Position numbers and translations under genes: made by a program. DNA of 58,810 nucleotides, from contig JBNGIS010020431.1 of the NCBI GenBank assembly GCA_049999725.1, forward strand, positions 1-58,810, written 5' to 3'. Shown here one piece after another: positions 20,699 through 30,317 of this stretch. How positions within the stretch are numbered: position 1 is the stretch's first letter; the number at the start of each line of letters is the position of its first letter. This stretch comes from Haplomitrium mnioides (taxonomy: Eukaryota > Marchantiophyta > Haplomitriopsida > Calobryales). A model generated the notes under the pieces. The model made no database searches. It saw only the letters and a list, made by a program, of their open reading frames with translations, and was not told the origin of the DNA.

Positions 20699-21257
20699 CT
20701 TTTTCCCCAAGATACTCGCCATTACACTTGACTTTTTGGTAGTTCATTGCTGACCTCTAAAGAATTGCGGTTTGAACAAATCGCTAGCTGCTGGTCAAAA
20801 GAAACACTGGTCTGTGAACATGAATCTTGGAATTCTAACCTCTTCTTGCCTTTAAAATCTCCAACCATTTATAAAGCTTATTAAAAATCAACTATTTGAA
20901 GAAACTATTCTATCAAATATTGTCAACCTTTTACGATCAACCTAAAACGATGAAAACAAGTGATGCTTTATATACTAACTTTTTTTTTTTGCACCACGTG
21001 AATCTATGTGTCAAGAGCTTTGTGAATCATTTTTTGATTGAAAAAAACATTTTTTTTAAATTTAGGTATAAAATAAGTGACAAGGAAAAGTTTCTTTCCA
21101 TTGTTGCAAGTTCACTTTTTAGTTTTTGTTTTCTTATCATTGCCATTTTTGCAATTTTGTGTCATTTCGCCATTTTTCATCCTTTTTGTTTTTGTGAACT
21201 TTTAAAAGTTTGTCGGATTTTCACCCTCAAATTTCACTCATTTTTACTTTCTGGAAA
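20699..21257. promoter_or_regulatory. Divergent intergenic region between genes A and B (Unit 1)
   Basis: 559 bp separate the ATG of gene A (reverse) from the ATG of gene B (plus). The matching Unit 2 interval (27,588-28,134) is 547 bp. Long T-rich tracts and the conserved words GACAATGGAAAGTTTCTTTCC (27,977-27,998) / GACAAGGAAAAGTTTC (21,079) are visible. Presumably it holds both promoters; no TATA box is certain. Confidence 0.6.
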
Positions 21258-21689
21258 ATGGCATCACAAGTCAATGTTTCCAAACTTGCTCAACCAAAGC
21301 CTTACAGATATTTGAATGTTCTCAAGGTTCTCGAGCCACAAAAAACTAGACTTGGAATGGCTAGTTAATTGTGGATCCTTGAAAGATATTGATCATCAAC
21401 TTTACATTTTTGTTGGTGAAGGTGAGAAATATAATTTGGGCCTATTGGTCCAAATAATGATGATTAGAGAGGGGCAGCGAGCCAACATCGGGCTACTTGT
21501 GCAATCACAAGATAGCATTACCTTGTACAACGCTTAGCGCAAACAATTTTTCTTTGCAAACATGAACCAGAGGGACATCTTTTTCAAGCATCTATAGATT
21601 GCTAAAGACAATGGCAAGGTAGTATCTAAAAACTCATTCTCGTTTGTTTTCTTCTAGGGCTGACACGGAACTCAATACCCACATGGGCT

Positions 21690-21960
21690 CCCGAATCTGT
21701 CGCGCATGGATTTACTAGTCTATACAAGCATGGACTCCTTAGGTTTTTTTAGCTTAGATTGAATGTTTAGTACGTTTTTTGCTTGTTTTAAACACTCCGG
21801 AGTCCTTACTCATCTAAACTCCATAGTCCATGCACGCAAGGACTAGAAAGTCCATGTCTGAAGGAACTTGCTAGTCAAAGGGCTTGGACTCCCTATGCCA
21901 TGTGCGGAGAGACTCCCTAGTCCATGCGCGCATGGACTCTTTAGGCTTTTTTTAGCTTAG
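21690..21960. repeat. Palindrome array in intron 1 of gene B, Unit 1
   Basis: Includes a perfect 16-bp dyad TCCATGCGCGCATGGA at 21,921-21,936 and several decayed ones (TCTATACAAGCATGGA, TCCATGCACGCAAGGA), spaced some tens of bases apart and often followed by CTC or CTA. The phrase TTTTAGCTTAGATTGAATG is repeated at about 21,750 and 21,950. Confidence 0.8.
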
Positions 21961-22653
21961 ATTGAATGTTTAGTACATTTTTGCTCGTTTTAAACACTTG
22001 GAGACTTTTTGTTTTAACATGTTTGATTCTTTTTCTATTTTTCTTTAGTTCACTCAATTTTTGGCTGACTTCATAGTTGCCTACCCAAACATGAAGCGTG
22101 TCAAAAGAGATTTCATCAAGATGGCCATCCAACTGAAACTAGTAAAGCCTAAGCAGGGTGTCCACATTTAGTAGTTAGTGCCAAATCCAAGCGCGGAAAC
22201 AATGTTAGCAGTAGCAACAACATGACCATCAACTGCCAAGAAGAGAAAGTCGTTGGAGCCAATCAAGGCTTCAAAAGAGAAGAAACATGCGATCTCAAAG
22301 AAGAAGCATGTTCCAGCTCCAATTATTGAGAAGGAGTCGGCACCCTCCCCATGTCCCTCAACGTCATCTTCTGCGGCCACTTCGTCTTCAACTCCGAGTA
22401 GTTCAAAGGCGGAAGTAGTTCCATAGCATGTACATGCTCTTGTATCAAGATCAAAAAAGCAGTCACACAAAGGGCTGCAAACCTTTCAAAAATGTGAGCA
22501 AGTGGACCCTCAGACAGTGTCTTAGAAGGATAAAAATAAAATTTGAGAGTCTGCAATCCAGTGGTGTAGAGTTTGAGAGAAAACCATTACAATTTGGTTG
22601 GAGAATTTGAACCTATCAAAACCTGGAATGGACAATTGGGGACTTTTTCAGAT

Positions 22654-23000
22654 TAGAAGGTTGAATGAAGACTTTATTGAACTTTTGGCGTAGACAATGC
22701 TCACTAATAAACATGTGTACAATTTTTCCATTGTTGTCATTGACCCGAAGTGCGGGTGAAAGGATAAGTCAGAGTTCAATCTGAGGAACCCTGATAAGTA
22801 TCGTTACGAGATTGCAAGAGGCAATCACAGTATTGCCGCAAGGCAGCTTTTAATCACCAAATGCAGAGCAAAGAATCCAATGTTGTCACTTTGCAATTGT
22901 TATGTTTATGTAGGCTTAACACCAACAGAGTCTTGTATTTTTGCAACAAATGATAATTACGACCAACGATGTAGCTTAGAAATAACCTCAATTCAGAAGG
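22654..23000 (+). other. ParB/sulfiredoxin-like domain in gene B, Unit 1
   Basis: The translation starts RLNEDFIELLA and continues with FSIVVIDPKC, KYRYEIARGNHSIAARQLL, CYVYVGLTPTE and NDNYDQR. ParB-like domains have a G-x-(H/R)-R-x-x-A core followed by a 'vgLtp.ea..la..dN' stretch; here the core is GNHSIAAR, with Ser for the usual Arg. The same block is readable at 35,200-35,545 (Unit 2) and, reversed, at about 38,500-38,860 (Unit 3). The family assignment is by eye. Confidence 0.55.
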
Positions 23001-23604
23001 TCAATTATTAGCATTAGAGGTTTATTGAAGGTGGGATGGTGTCATCCCAAAAATTAAAACGAGAGTTGGACTTGGAGACCTTGGAGATTAAGCCAAAGTC
23101 GACTCTTGAGAGGACAGTCACTTCTCAAGACAATTGGTTCCACCTTGCATTTTGAAGTGGTGAGCTCTAGGATTTACAACAAAGCATTTTTTCCAATGTG
23201 GGAAAAGAACATTGTGAAGGGCCAAAAGCTTAAGGCCAAGGGTTCCTTGAGAATGGAGGACATGAAGTGGACACCTTGGAGGTCCCTTCATAGTCTTCTT
23301 GATGAAATTAAAGTCTCAGTTTTGAAATGTGTTGAAGCTAGAGAGCAATCAAGAAGATGTCTCAGGAATTAGAGAGACATAAAGTTTTGGCAGTGATGGT
23401 CAAGTTTTTTTGCTTACAGGTGTATTGCAAAACCTAGGAGGAAGCAAGTATGGAGTATCTCATCCACATCGAAGAGTCCAAGATGTCATCATTTTATTCA
23501 AGTTTTGAGAAATTAATGGTAAAAGTTTTTTCTTTTTTCTATTCTGATTCATAATTTTATTTAAATTTGCCTCTATATGTTCGAGAGTTTTTGTTCGCCT
23601 TAAC

Positions 23605-23900
23605 TGTCTAGAGTCCATGTGCGCATGAACTCAACAATCCATGCTTGCATGGACTCTCGAGTCCAAGTACTCAAGGACTCGATAGTCCATGCGCGATTGG
23701 GTTCTCAAGAGTCCATACTCACAGTGACTCGTGAGCCCCTGCCCATATGGACTCAAGAGACCATGCGCGCATAGACTCTAGAGTCCTTACTCGCTTTGAC
23801 TCCCTAGTCTGTTCGCGCTTAGACTCTCGAGTTCATGTGCGTATGGACTTAAGAGTCTATGCACGCAGGGGCTCGAGAGTCAATGCGCGCCTAGAAATTT
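23605..23900. repeat. Palindrome array in intron 2 of gene B, Unit 1
   Basis: About ten GAGTCCATGCGCGCAT-type words with the linker GACTC(T/A)(C/A)GAGTC, itself palindromic. The chance ORF at 23,747-24,025 (repeats of DSRVHAR) comes from it. Confidence 0.8.
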
Positions 23901-25270
23901 TGCTTCTCCTTATCTTGTACTCAAAATTTCTCTTATTGTTTTTGTCTAATTTGGTTATTTGTTTTTTTACAAAGGGACAAAGTTTTCAAACGACAGTTGG
24001 TCAAAAACTTGACGGCCACTGCTAAAGGGCAAAAGAAATTGGGGGTCGAAGAAACCTCCGTTGATAAAGATCAATCCCTTACTCTTGTCTCCTACCCCTC
24101 TGATTTTCTGCTTCACTACCAGAAAGCAAGAGAGTGGACAGCGAGACAATTAAATGAAACTTCTGCCTTTCCAACAACAACAGGTTCTGATGAGCATGAC
24201 GAGGGCTTATTGCCCTTTGCCGATGTACTCAATGTGGCATATTATCAAGTCCACAAGGAGTCTAATGCTCGATAATTGAAGAGTTTAGTGAAACCAAAAT
24301 GTTTCACTTTAGCTATTGCTGATATTCCTTATGAATATAACCTTAAGAAATGTAGGCATAATGATTTGGAACCGTTTACAAAGGTTGATATTCTTAACAT
24401 GGTTTCTTCTTTTGCGGTTATTACTACGTTGGAGTTTTGATCTTTTGTAATCATCCACTCCTCGCAACAGTTTGGTATTGTTGAGAACGCTTTGTTGGAG
24501 GTTTGATGTGCCATCGACCACGACATCTGGTAAGTTTTTTAGATTTTTCTATCGGCTAGTTTATGTATTTTGCTTTTCTTTTACTGTTTTCCTTTATCCC
24601 ATGTGTTTGTTTTTGTTACTACATGGACAAAAGTAATATTCATCATTCAAGTGGTCCGCAAATCGCTCACACCCATGAGTACTGGGTTGTAGGCTACTAG
24701 ACAAAGAGGGGCAAGCAAAGCATGAAGCTTTTCAACTTGTAAGCTGATGATGCCACTAGTCGTCCTTACCAAATTATGTGAAGTGTGTTTAGCTGCCCGG
24801 CTGTATCTGCAAAGCTTAAACATCTAGGAGATAATACTTCTGCGAATATTTACCAAAAGCCTCAACCTGTACAATTTTTTCATTCAAAATTTATCAACAA
24901 AGAAAGATTGGATTTTGGATCTTTGCTCTAGGTCTGGCACAGGCCTTGTATGTGCTTTGAAGCTAATGCAAAATTGCATCGTAGTGGAATATGATAGACG
25001 AAAATCCATCTATATTCCTTAGAGAGTTTTGACGATGGCTTCTTTGCCATCCGATGTTACTGAGTCGCAGATTGTATATACGTACCACAAAAACCATGTT
25101 CTTCCTGGTATTGTAGGTGCATCTGGTGATTTTGTCGCAATTTTTGGGACTAGAAAGTCTCGACATGACTATTTAGTGGTTGTAGATGTCGAAGCTTCTC
25201 AAGCGATAGATTTAGATAAGACCGTTCCTTCTGAAGAGGATAGGACTGCAACATCATACTCATGTTTTTT

Positions 25271-26175
25271 TTTTGTACATAATAAAATAATTTTCTTACA
25301 AAATATTATTTGATTCCTCTTCTTCCTTGCAACATTCCAAATCCAACTTAAGTATTTTCTGCACGATACAATTTCCTTCACAAAATTATTTTTAAATAAA
25401 ACATATTTGTTTTCATTAAAATTGGCTACAAGGTCTATGCTTGCATAGAAGGTCCCTACGTCCATTTACTTAACAATCCTTGCTCTTGTGTGCTTCTGTT
25501 GTCCATGTGCGCATTGGCTTTAGTTGTTCAAGCTCGCGTGGGCTTTTGTTTTCCATGCGCATATAGGCTTTTGTTGTTCAGCTCGCGTGGTCTTTAGTTC
25601 TCCAACCACGCGTTGGTTTTAGTAAAGGTTTCACAGTTATTTTGCTTCGACAATCCTCTTGCCCCTACACATTTGGGTTCCAATTCAAAGTTCCTGCATG
25701 TGACAACCTCAACATTCCAAGTGTTTCTGAGCTTTACCATTCTAAGTGTAAAGTTGCTTAGACAGTCTCTACGTGCATGAGCTTTAACACTATGCTTTAC
25801 AGTTCTAGCGCGTTTAAGCATATTTTTTAATTGAATATATTTTTGATAAAATTTGAATGTTTTCATCAATTTGTGAAATGAATGATATCTTGCTTAGTAT
25901 TTTAAATATTTAACAACAAATAATGTATTTATTTTGTATATTTTTCATTTAGTTTTGTTCATGCTTTTTAAAGAAGAAATTATCAAAGATCTTTTGATAA
26001 TATTCTCATAAGAAGATTTTTTTTTAGTACATTGTGAACTTGAAATAGGCAAATTTAATATATAAATTTTAAATTTATTTTTTTTGCAAACAGGCATTAC
26101 TAACGTCAAATTAATCATTTTGGATGCTAAAAATTCAAAGTTGGTTTTTAAGAATGAAAAATGAAACAGGAATCC
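25271..26175 (+). other. Unit 1 B-side non-coding end with palindrome array
   Basis: AT-rich, no ORF of note. An array at 25,430-25,625 has TCCATGCGCATATAGGC, AGCTCGCGTGGGCTT and similar words. It is colinear with 45,468-46,410 in Unit 2. Confidence 0.65.
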
Positions 26176-26206
26176 AGTAGCGGTTCTTGGTTCAAAGTAG
26201 TAGCTG
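26176..26206 (-). repeat. Unit 1 right terminal inverted repeat
   Basis: Read inward on the reverse strand it begins CAGCTACTACTTTGAACC and is followed by AAGAACCGCTACT. The next bases to the right, CTAGTAGTCATAAAC, resume gene A of Unit 2, matching 19,318-19,332 of Unit 1. Confidence 0.85.
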
Positions 26207-27587
26207 CTAGTAGTCATAAACTTCCAATTTTGTAAAATTATCAAGCAAGTTATAAACTTTGTGAGTAGGCATTCTCTCGCACTATCCTTGAAAAAAACTG
26301 TCCATCCACTCACGTACAAATACTCCTTTAGCCAATAATTCTCTTTTTCCAAAAATTCCTCCAAGATCTACGTTTTTTAGATTTTGAATCCTTTGGATTC
26401 TATCATTCCCTACTGATAATATTAATTTGAAGGCTCTTCTACAAACAATGGTACCGCCAAGCAGAGTAAACTTATTGTTCACATCAAAGTTTTTTATTGG
26501 TAATCCCTATTGCAATGTGATATCTAGACTCTTCATGCTTTGTCAAAAATACATTTTTCTCAGAGTTTTCAAAAAATCTATCTTGCATGATGACAAGCAA
26601 CTATTTTGACAACATGAAATTCTCTTCAATTTAGAAATTGATGTTGGATCGAGCTTTTTCTTCACAAAGCTCTTGTGATAATGGATTTTTTGCAAAGAAT
26701 TTTCACGTAAGGTGTTTATCCGTTTGGGTTTTGGCTTAGACAAAGAATTCTTATGTTGTGCTAATCAATTCGATTTGTAGGCGAATCCAATCATCGGAGA
26801 TAATTTATTATCTTATAGATCTTGATCATCATCATAAATATTATTTGTTCATTCACAATAAGTATTCGAATGATGAGATCCTCTTTAAGGATTGGGAGAA
26901 TTGCACCACGCTAAAACGGAATCTTCATCAATATCTTGAACATTAAGAAATGTTTTTTGTATCATAATCGGTTCCTTTGGCAATAACTCCAACAAAATAT
27001 TGATTGATTGAGACTCTTTGATAGAATTATTTCCCAAATTGTCGTTTGAAGATTCCTCCAAAAGAATTTGGTTTGTTTCAAATTTCCCAATCTCATTGCG
27101 AGGTCCAACTTGAATTGAACTCACTCGTTGTTTGATTGGTGCTATCAAGGACATCAAATCATCTTCAAAATTGAAATTGTCCACTGATTCTATGCATTTT
27201 TTTATTTTGGACAAACATATTTTGATCTTGAATTTCGAGGTCTCCCTTTGATTAGGATGAAGAAAGGTCCACAACCATCTGGAAATTATGAGTTGAACGT
27301 CTTTCTATTGATCTGTTAGAGCAGTCAAAAGAAAGATTCAACTTTGACCGCTTGATCGGCAACAAAGATCTTGTACGTGTAGAAGATTTTGTCTTCAATT
27401 TTGTGCAAGCACTAAGTTCCCTCTTTGATCATTTGCGCATAAGTTTTTCACTCCTTAATTGTATGCACACATTGGGTTCACTCCTTGACCCTACCCGTGC
27501 ATAGGGTTCAACCCCTTATGTTATGCGCGTATAGGGTTCACCTTCTTGATCTTCCCAAGCAGAGCTATCTGATTCAACAGAAGCCAT
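26207..27587 (-). pseudogene. Gene A of Unit 2, N-terminal part
   Basis: Reverse strand from ATG 27,585-27,587 (MASVESDSSAWEDQEGEPY). Colinear with 19,318-20,698 of Unit 1. It keeps RISCCQNSCLSSC (about 26,585-26,625) and RRAFKLILSVGNDRIQRI (about 26,390-26,440). It is cut at 26,207 by the right end of Unit 1, so the catalytic-motif half is missing here. Comparing the two copies helps restore the frame on paper; both have stops. Confidence 0.75.
27385..27545. repeat. Palindrome repeats in the start of gene A, Unit 2
   Basis: TTATGCGCGTATAGGG, CCGTGCATAGGG and similar units of about 30 bp. They correspond to 20,520-20,650 and encode RIGSRSEP-like repeats on the reverse strand. Confidence 0.65.
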
Positions 27588-28134
27588 CTTTTTCCCCAAT
27601 ATAATCGCCATCATACTTGATGCTTTTGGTAGTCTATGACTTTCTGCCAAAGAATTGCGGTTTGAACAAATCTCTAATTGCCGATCAAAAGAAACCTTAC
27701 TTAAAATCAACTATATGAAGAAACTATTTTAGCAAATATTGTCAACCTCTTATGGCCTACCTAAAATAAGTGTTTTCAAAGAAAATTTTGCAAAACGACA
27801 AAATTGCAAGCCTTTTGTGAAGAAAATGAAAAAAAAAAAGAAATTGGAAAGATGAAAACAAACAATGCTTTATATAGCAATTTTTTTTGGCACCATACAA
27901 ACCTACTTATTAAGAGGTCCGAGAGTCATTTTTTGCAGGAAATGGCATTTTTTGAAACTTAGGTATAAAAGAAGCGACAATGGAAAGTTTCTTTCCATTG
28001 TCGCGAGTTCACTTTCTAGTTTTTGTTTTCTTGTCATTGCTATTTTTGCATTTTCTTGTTACTTTGTCATTTTCAACTGTTTGCTTTTTATGAACTTTTG
28101 TTCCTCAAATTTTTGACCTACATTCTATGGAAAA
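27588..28134. promoter_or_regulatory. Divergent intergenic region, Unit 2
   Basis: 547 bp between the two divergent ATGs, colinear with 20,699-21,257. It shares GAAAGTTTCTTTCCATTGT and a T-rich stretch directly before gene B. Confidence 0.6.
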
Positions 28135-28494
28135 ATGGCATCATAAGTCAATGTTTGCAAACCTGCTCAATCAAAGCCTTATAGGTATTTGGATGTTCTC
28201 AAGGTTTTAGAGCCAAAAAAATTAGACTGGGAATGACTACTTAATTGTGGATCCATCGAAGACATAGAACAACACCTGGACCTTTTTGCTGGTGAAGGAA
28301 AAAAATATAACCTGAGCCTTTTGGTCCAAATAGCCATGATTAGATAGGGGTAGCAAGCCAACATTAGGCTACTTGTGCATTCACATGATAGCATTACCCT
28401 ATACAAAGCCTCTTGCAAACAATTTTTCTTTTCGGAGATGAACCATAGGGACATCTTCACCAAGCATCTATAGTCGGCCAAGGACAATGATAAG
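28135..28494 (+). pseudogene. Gene B exon 1, Unit 2
   Basis: Starts ATG GCA TCA with a stop at codon 4 (CAA in Unit 1, TAA here). Otherwise it reads KPYRYLDVLKVLEPKKLDW, LDLFAGEGKKYNLSLLVQIA and MNHRDIFTKHL. It ends AAG|GTAAGA, a better donor than in Unit 1. Unlike Unit 1 it has no frameshift, so it is the better guide to exon 1. No known domain is recognised. Confidence 0.7.
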
Positions 28495-28552
28495 GTAAGA
28501 TTTTAAGACTATTTTTCATTTGTTTTCTTTTTGCAATGATTCGGAACTCAAT

Positions 28553-28705
28553 GCGTGTACTACTCATTTGCAAGTGATATCCGTATTCTTCGCAAACAGG
28601 TTTGTTTTGTTTCAAAAATCTGACATACAACATGTTCTCATAATTATCGCATTGGGTGTATAATCCTTTAATTGTATCAATTCTGATATATGTACCTTTT
28701 TCTCT
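28553..28705 (-). pseudogene. accD: accD fragment (zinc-finger region), copy 1
   Basis: Reverse strand reads [20 protein letters not shown] then [14 protein letters not shown], the zinc-binding N-terminal part of plastid acetyl-CoA carboxylase beta subunit. Two of the four zinc cysteines have become Tyr (TGC/TGT to TAC/TAT, G-to-A). A second, better copy is at 30,051-30,179. Confidence 0.85.
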
Positions 28706-28814
28706 TTCGTTGGATATATACTGTGATATGCTTTGAGTTTAATTGATAACTTGGTAGTATAGCAAGACATTTGTTAGGCTTTCTTCCCGAGTAGTTTCTT
28801 ACCATCCAGAATCC

Positions 28815-29013
28815 GGAGCGGTTGGATCACCTCCTTTCCAAGGAGAGCTAATGCTTTTTGTATTTTTTGGTCTCACATCGCTTCACAAAAACGAGAAAGT
28901 GAGCTACTTCGAGCAAAACTCAGGTTTCATCTTTCTCTGTCTTTATCGGTAGCGGAATGGAACCAAGTCCCTAAGCTTATTATCCTAGGTCAAAACGAGT
29001 TGATAAAAGCTTA
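28815..29013 (+). pseudogene. rrn16: Plastid 16S rRNA 3' end and 16S-trnI spacer
   Basis: CGGTTGGATCACCTCCTTTC is the 16S end with the anti-Shine-Dalgarno CCUCC. It is followed by the spacer (AGAGCTAATGCTT, and AGCTTATTATCCTAGGTC near 28,974-28,991). Only the last bases of 16S are present. Confidence 0.88.
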
Positions 29014-29023
29014 TTTATCATTC

Positions 29024-29205
29024 CATAACTACCACCCTTGGACTTGAACCAAAAACCTCGCTAGTGAAGTAAATCATTGCACCCGCAAGACTATCTAATT
29101 GAAGAATAATCAATAGATTTCTTTTCCCTTTTAGAAGCAACTCATCCTTCCCGAACACAAAATACAACTATTTGTTGTACTGCGCTCTCCAAGTGTGCTT
29201 GTGTT
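29024..29205 (-). pseudogene. trnI-GAU: trnI-GAU 3' exon and end of its intron
   Basis: Reverse strand: CTTGGAGAGCGCAGTACAAC and GTTCGGGAAGGATGAG of the group II intron end, then ATGATTTACTTCACTAGCGA and the T-arm GGTTCAAGTCC. It is inverted relative to the 16S piece directly to its left, so the rRNA operon was broken and rejoined. Not a working tRNA gene. Confidence 0.85.
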
Positions 29206-29254
29206 ATATGATGCTAGCTCTATGCATAGTTTCTTACAAAGCCAGTTTATTCCC

Positions 29255-29405
29255 GTTTAGAATTTGGAAGTCTATGAGATTTTTCTATCAACTAATAGTG
29301 GTCAAATCGGTATATTACCCAACTATGTGCCATTTAACTACTTTGGATATAGGAGTTGCAAAAATACGTCATAATAAACAATGGTTTGTTATGGCTTTGA
29401 TGGGC
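29255..29405 (+). pseudogene. atpE: atpE fragment
   Basis: Plus strand reads EIFLSTNSGQIGILPNYVPF, then after a one-base shift TLDIGVAKIRHNKQWFVMAL, matching the plastid ATP synthase epsilon subunit N-terminal region. It stops at MALMG. Confidence 0.85.
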
Positions 29406-29540
29406 TACAACTATCCCGACAAAAGCTATACTGATGGACGCAATTGCGTCTGACAAAAAGGACAAAATGTCTTCGGACGGTGCTTCCCGATTTGAGGGAT
29501 TAATTGATAGATTCAACCAAGCAGACAATAGATTGGTACA
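29406..29540. other. Unassigned segment in the plastid insert
   Basis: Between atpE and psaA. A frame reading IASDKKDKMSSDGASRFEGL is open here but I do not recognise it; it could be plastid or filler DNA. Confidence 0.3.
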
Positions 29541-29765
29541 GGGGTTTCTAAGGAATACAAATAACCTCCGGCTTTTTTCAACTTTGGAGAGCATCAAGAA
29601 TAACTAGTGAATTACAACTTCATTCCACCGTAATTGGTAGATTAATACTTGCATCATTATTGTTTTTTGCTAGATGGTTTCACTATCACAAAGCTGCTCT
29701 AAAATAGGTTTGGTTCCAAGATGTGGAATCGATGCTAAACAACCACTTGGCAAGACTCCTGCAAA
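29541..29765 (+). pseudogene. psaA: psaA fragment
   Basis: Reads GIQITSGF, then after an extra [19 protein letters not shown] and [12 protein letters not shown], then VWFQDVESMLNNHLARLL. This is the photosystem I apoprotein A1. An Arg codon before GIQITS and a Leu/Lys position after KAAL are now stops. Confidence 0.88.
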
Positions 29766-30050
29766 GAAAGAAAGAGAGAAATAAATCTAATAGCACATAC
29801 TAGATTTGGTGATATATTCCTCGGTCCAAACTGTGTTGGTTTTAGCATGGCGAGGTTCCGTATATTATAAAACCTTCCAGATTATACTTGGAGTTGCTCA
29901 CCCCTGGTTTTGATTATTGCATATGTACTCATTGTTCTATGGGACTTGGTTAATTGTCCTGGATCCGGACCAGATGGATAAGTGAAAAGAATACCACGAC
30001 TGATATGATAAACGGGATCAAGGATCGAATATATAATTATACTTGATATC
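29766..30050. other. Unassigned segment in the plastid insert
   Basis: About 285 bp with GAAAGAAAGAGAGAAATAAAT and no gene I can recognise. Composition is similar to plastid DNA. Confidence 0.3.
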
Positions 30051-30179
30051 ACCACGATCAATTAGAGACTCAATTCTCTCCGTACTACTCATTTGCAAGT
30101 GATATCCGCATTCTTTGCAAACGTGCTTGCTTTGTTTCAAGAATCTGACATATAGCATGTTCTCGCAATTATCGCATCG
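30051..30179 (-). pseudogene. accD: accD fragment, copy 2
   Basis: Reverse strand reads [40 protein letters not shown] and then RG, with all four zinc cysteines intact. It is fused in frame, without a stop, to an rpl2 piece upstream. Confidence 0.9.
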
Positions 30180-30269
30180 GGGTAATTTCAACATATTCAA
30201 ATCCCCCTCCTTTGCTATTATTTTTGCTGCACCTCCGGCCAATTTGACGAGTTTCCCGCTCTTTCCCAG
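30180..30269 (-). pseudogene. rpl2: rpl2 fragment fused to accD
   Basis: Reverse strand reads [20 protein letters not shown] then NMLKLP, matching the plastid ribosomal protein L2 stretch 'G.GGQLVRAAG..AK.IAKEG...LRLPSG'. The join to accD is at LKLP|RCDNC. Confidence 0.75.
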
Positions 30270-30317
30270 CCCAAGGAATTGATGAATTGAATACCATAAG
30301 TCATTTTTGGGCCATCT

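Larger units (their letters stand above)
21258..25270 (+). pseudogene. Gene B of Unit 1: ParB-like domain plus DNA methyltransferase
   Basis: Exon 1 is 21,258-21,618 (MASQVNVSKLAQPKPYRYL; AAG|GTAGTA). Exon 2 is 22,049-23,518 (TTTAG|TTCACTC to ATG|GTAAAAG). Exon 3 is about 23,975-24,529 (CTG|GTAAGT). Exon 4 runs from about 24,625 to 25,270; its acceptor is unresolved. Exon 2 holds a ParB/sulfiredoxin-like core: YEIARGNHSIAARQLL (GNHSIAAR at 22,820-22,843) then YVYVGLTPTE and NDNYDQR, and further on a possible HTH. Exons 3-4 hold, in order, ADIPYEYNL (24,318-24,344; motif IV, normally DPPY), HEYWVVGY, LKH...YQKPQ and WILDLCSRSGTGLVCALKL (from 24,909; motif I) followed by VEYDR. That order, IV before I with QKP between, is the beta class of N4-C/N6-A methyltransferases. 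The likely role is DNA methylation directed by a DNA-binding domain. One-base shifts in exons 1 and 3 and several stops make it dead. Confidence 0.72.
14981..26206 (+). mobile_element. Unit 1: large TIR transposon with divergent transposase-like and ParB-methyltransferase genes
   Basis: The left end begins CAGCGACTATTTTGAACC (14,981); the right end, read inward on the other strand, begins CAGCTACTACTTTGAACC (26,206). The similarity continues for about 31 bp in all, to CTACT, with few mismatches. Inside: gene A on the reverse strand (16,559-20,698), gene B on the plus strand (21,258 to about 25,270) and arrays of a CATGCGCGCATG palindrome. Total about 11.2 kb. CAG-type ends and a probable 8-bp target duplication (seen for Unit 2) recall hAT elements, but the transposase is not a recognisable hAT one. 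The flanks do not match because Unit 1 appears to lie inside Unit 2 (see findings). Both genes carry stops. Confidence 0.82.

Noticed and set aside
23747-24025. ORFs made of DSRVHAR-like repeats here and at 34,397-34,603, 37,591-37,885 and 53,248-53,487
   Set aside because: They are translations of palindromic intron arrays. Frame and strand vary between copies.
24318-25270. Bacterial restriction-modification contamination
   Set aside because: The methyltransferase parts lie in exons with GT donors and repeat-filled introns, inside TIRs, in four copies with plant-type decay.
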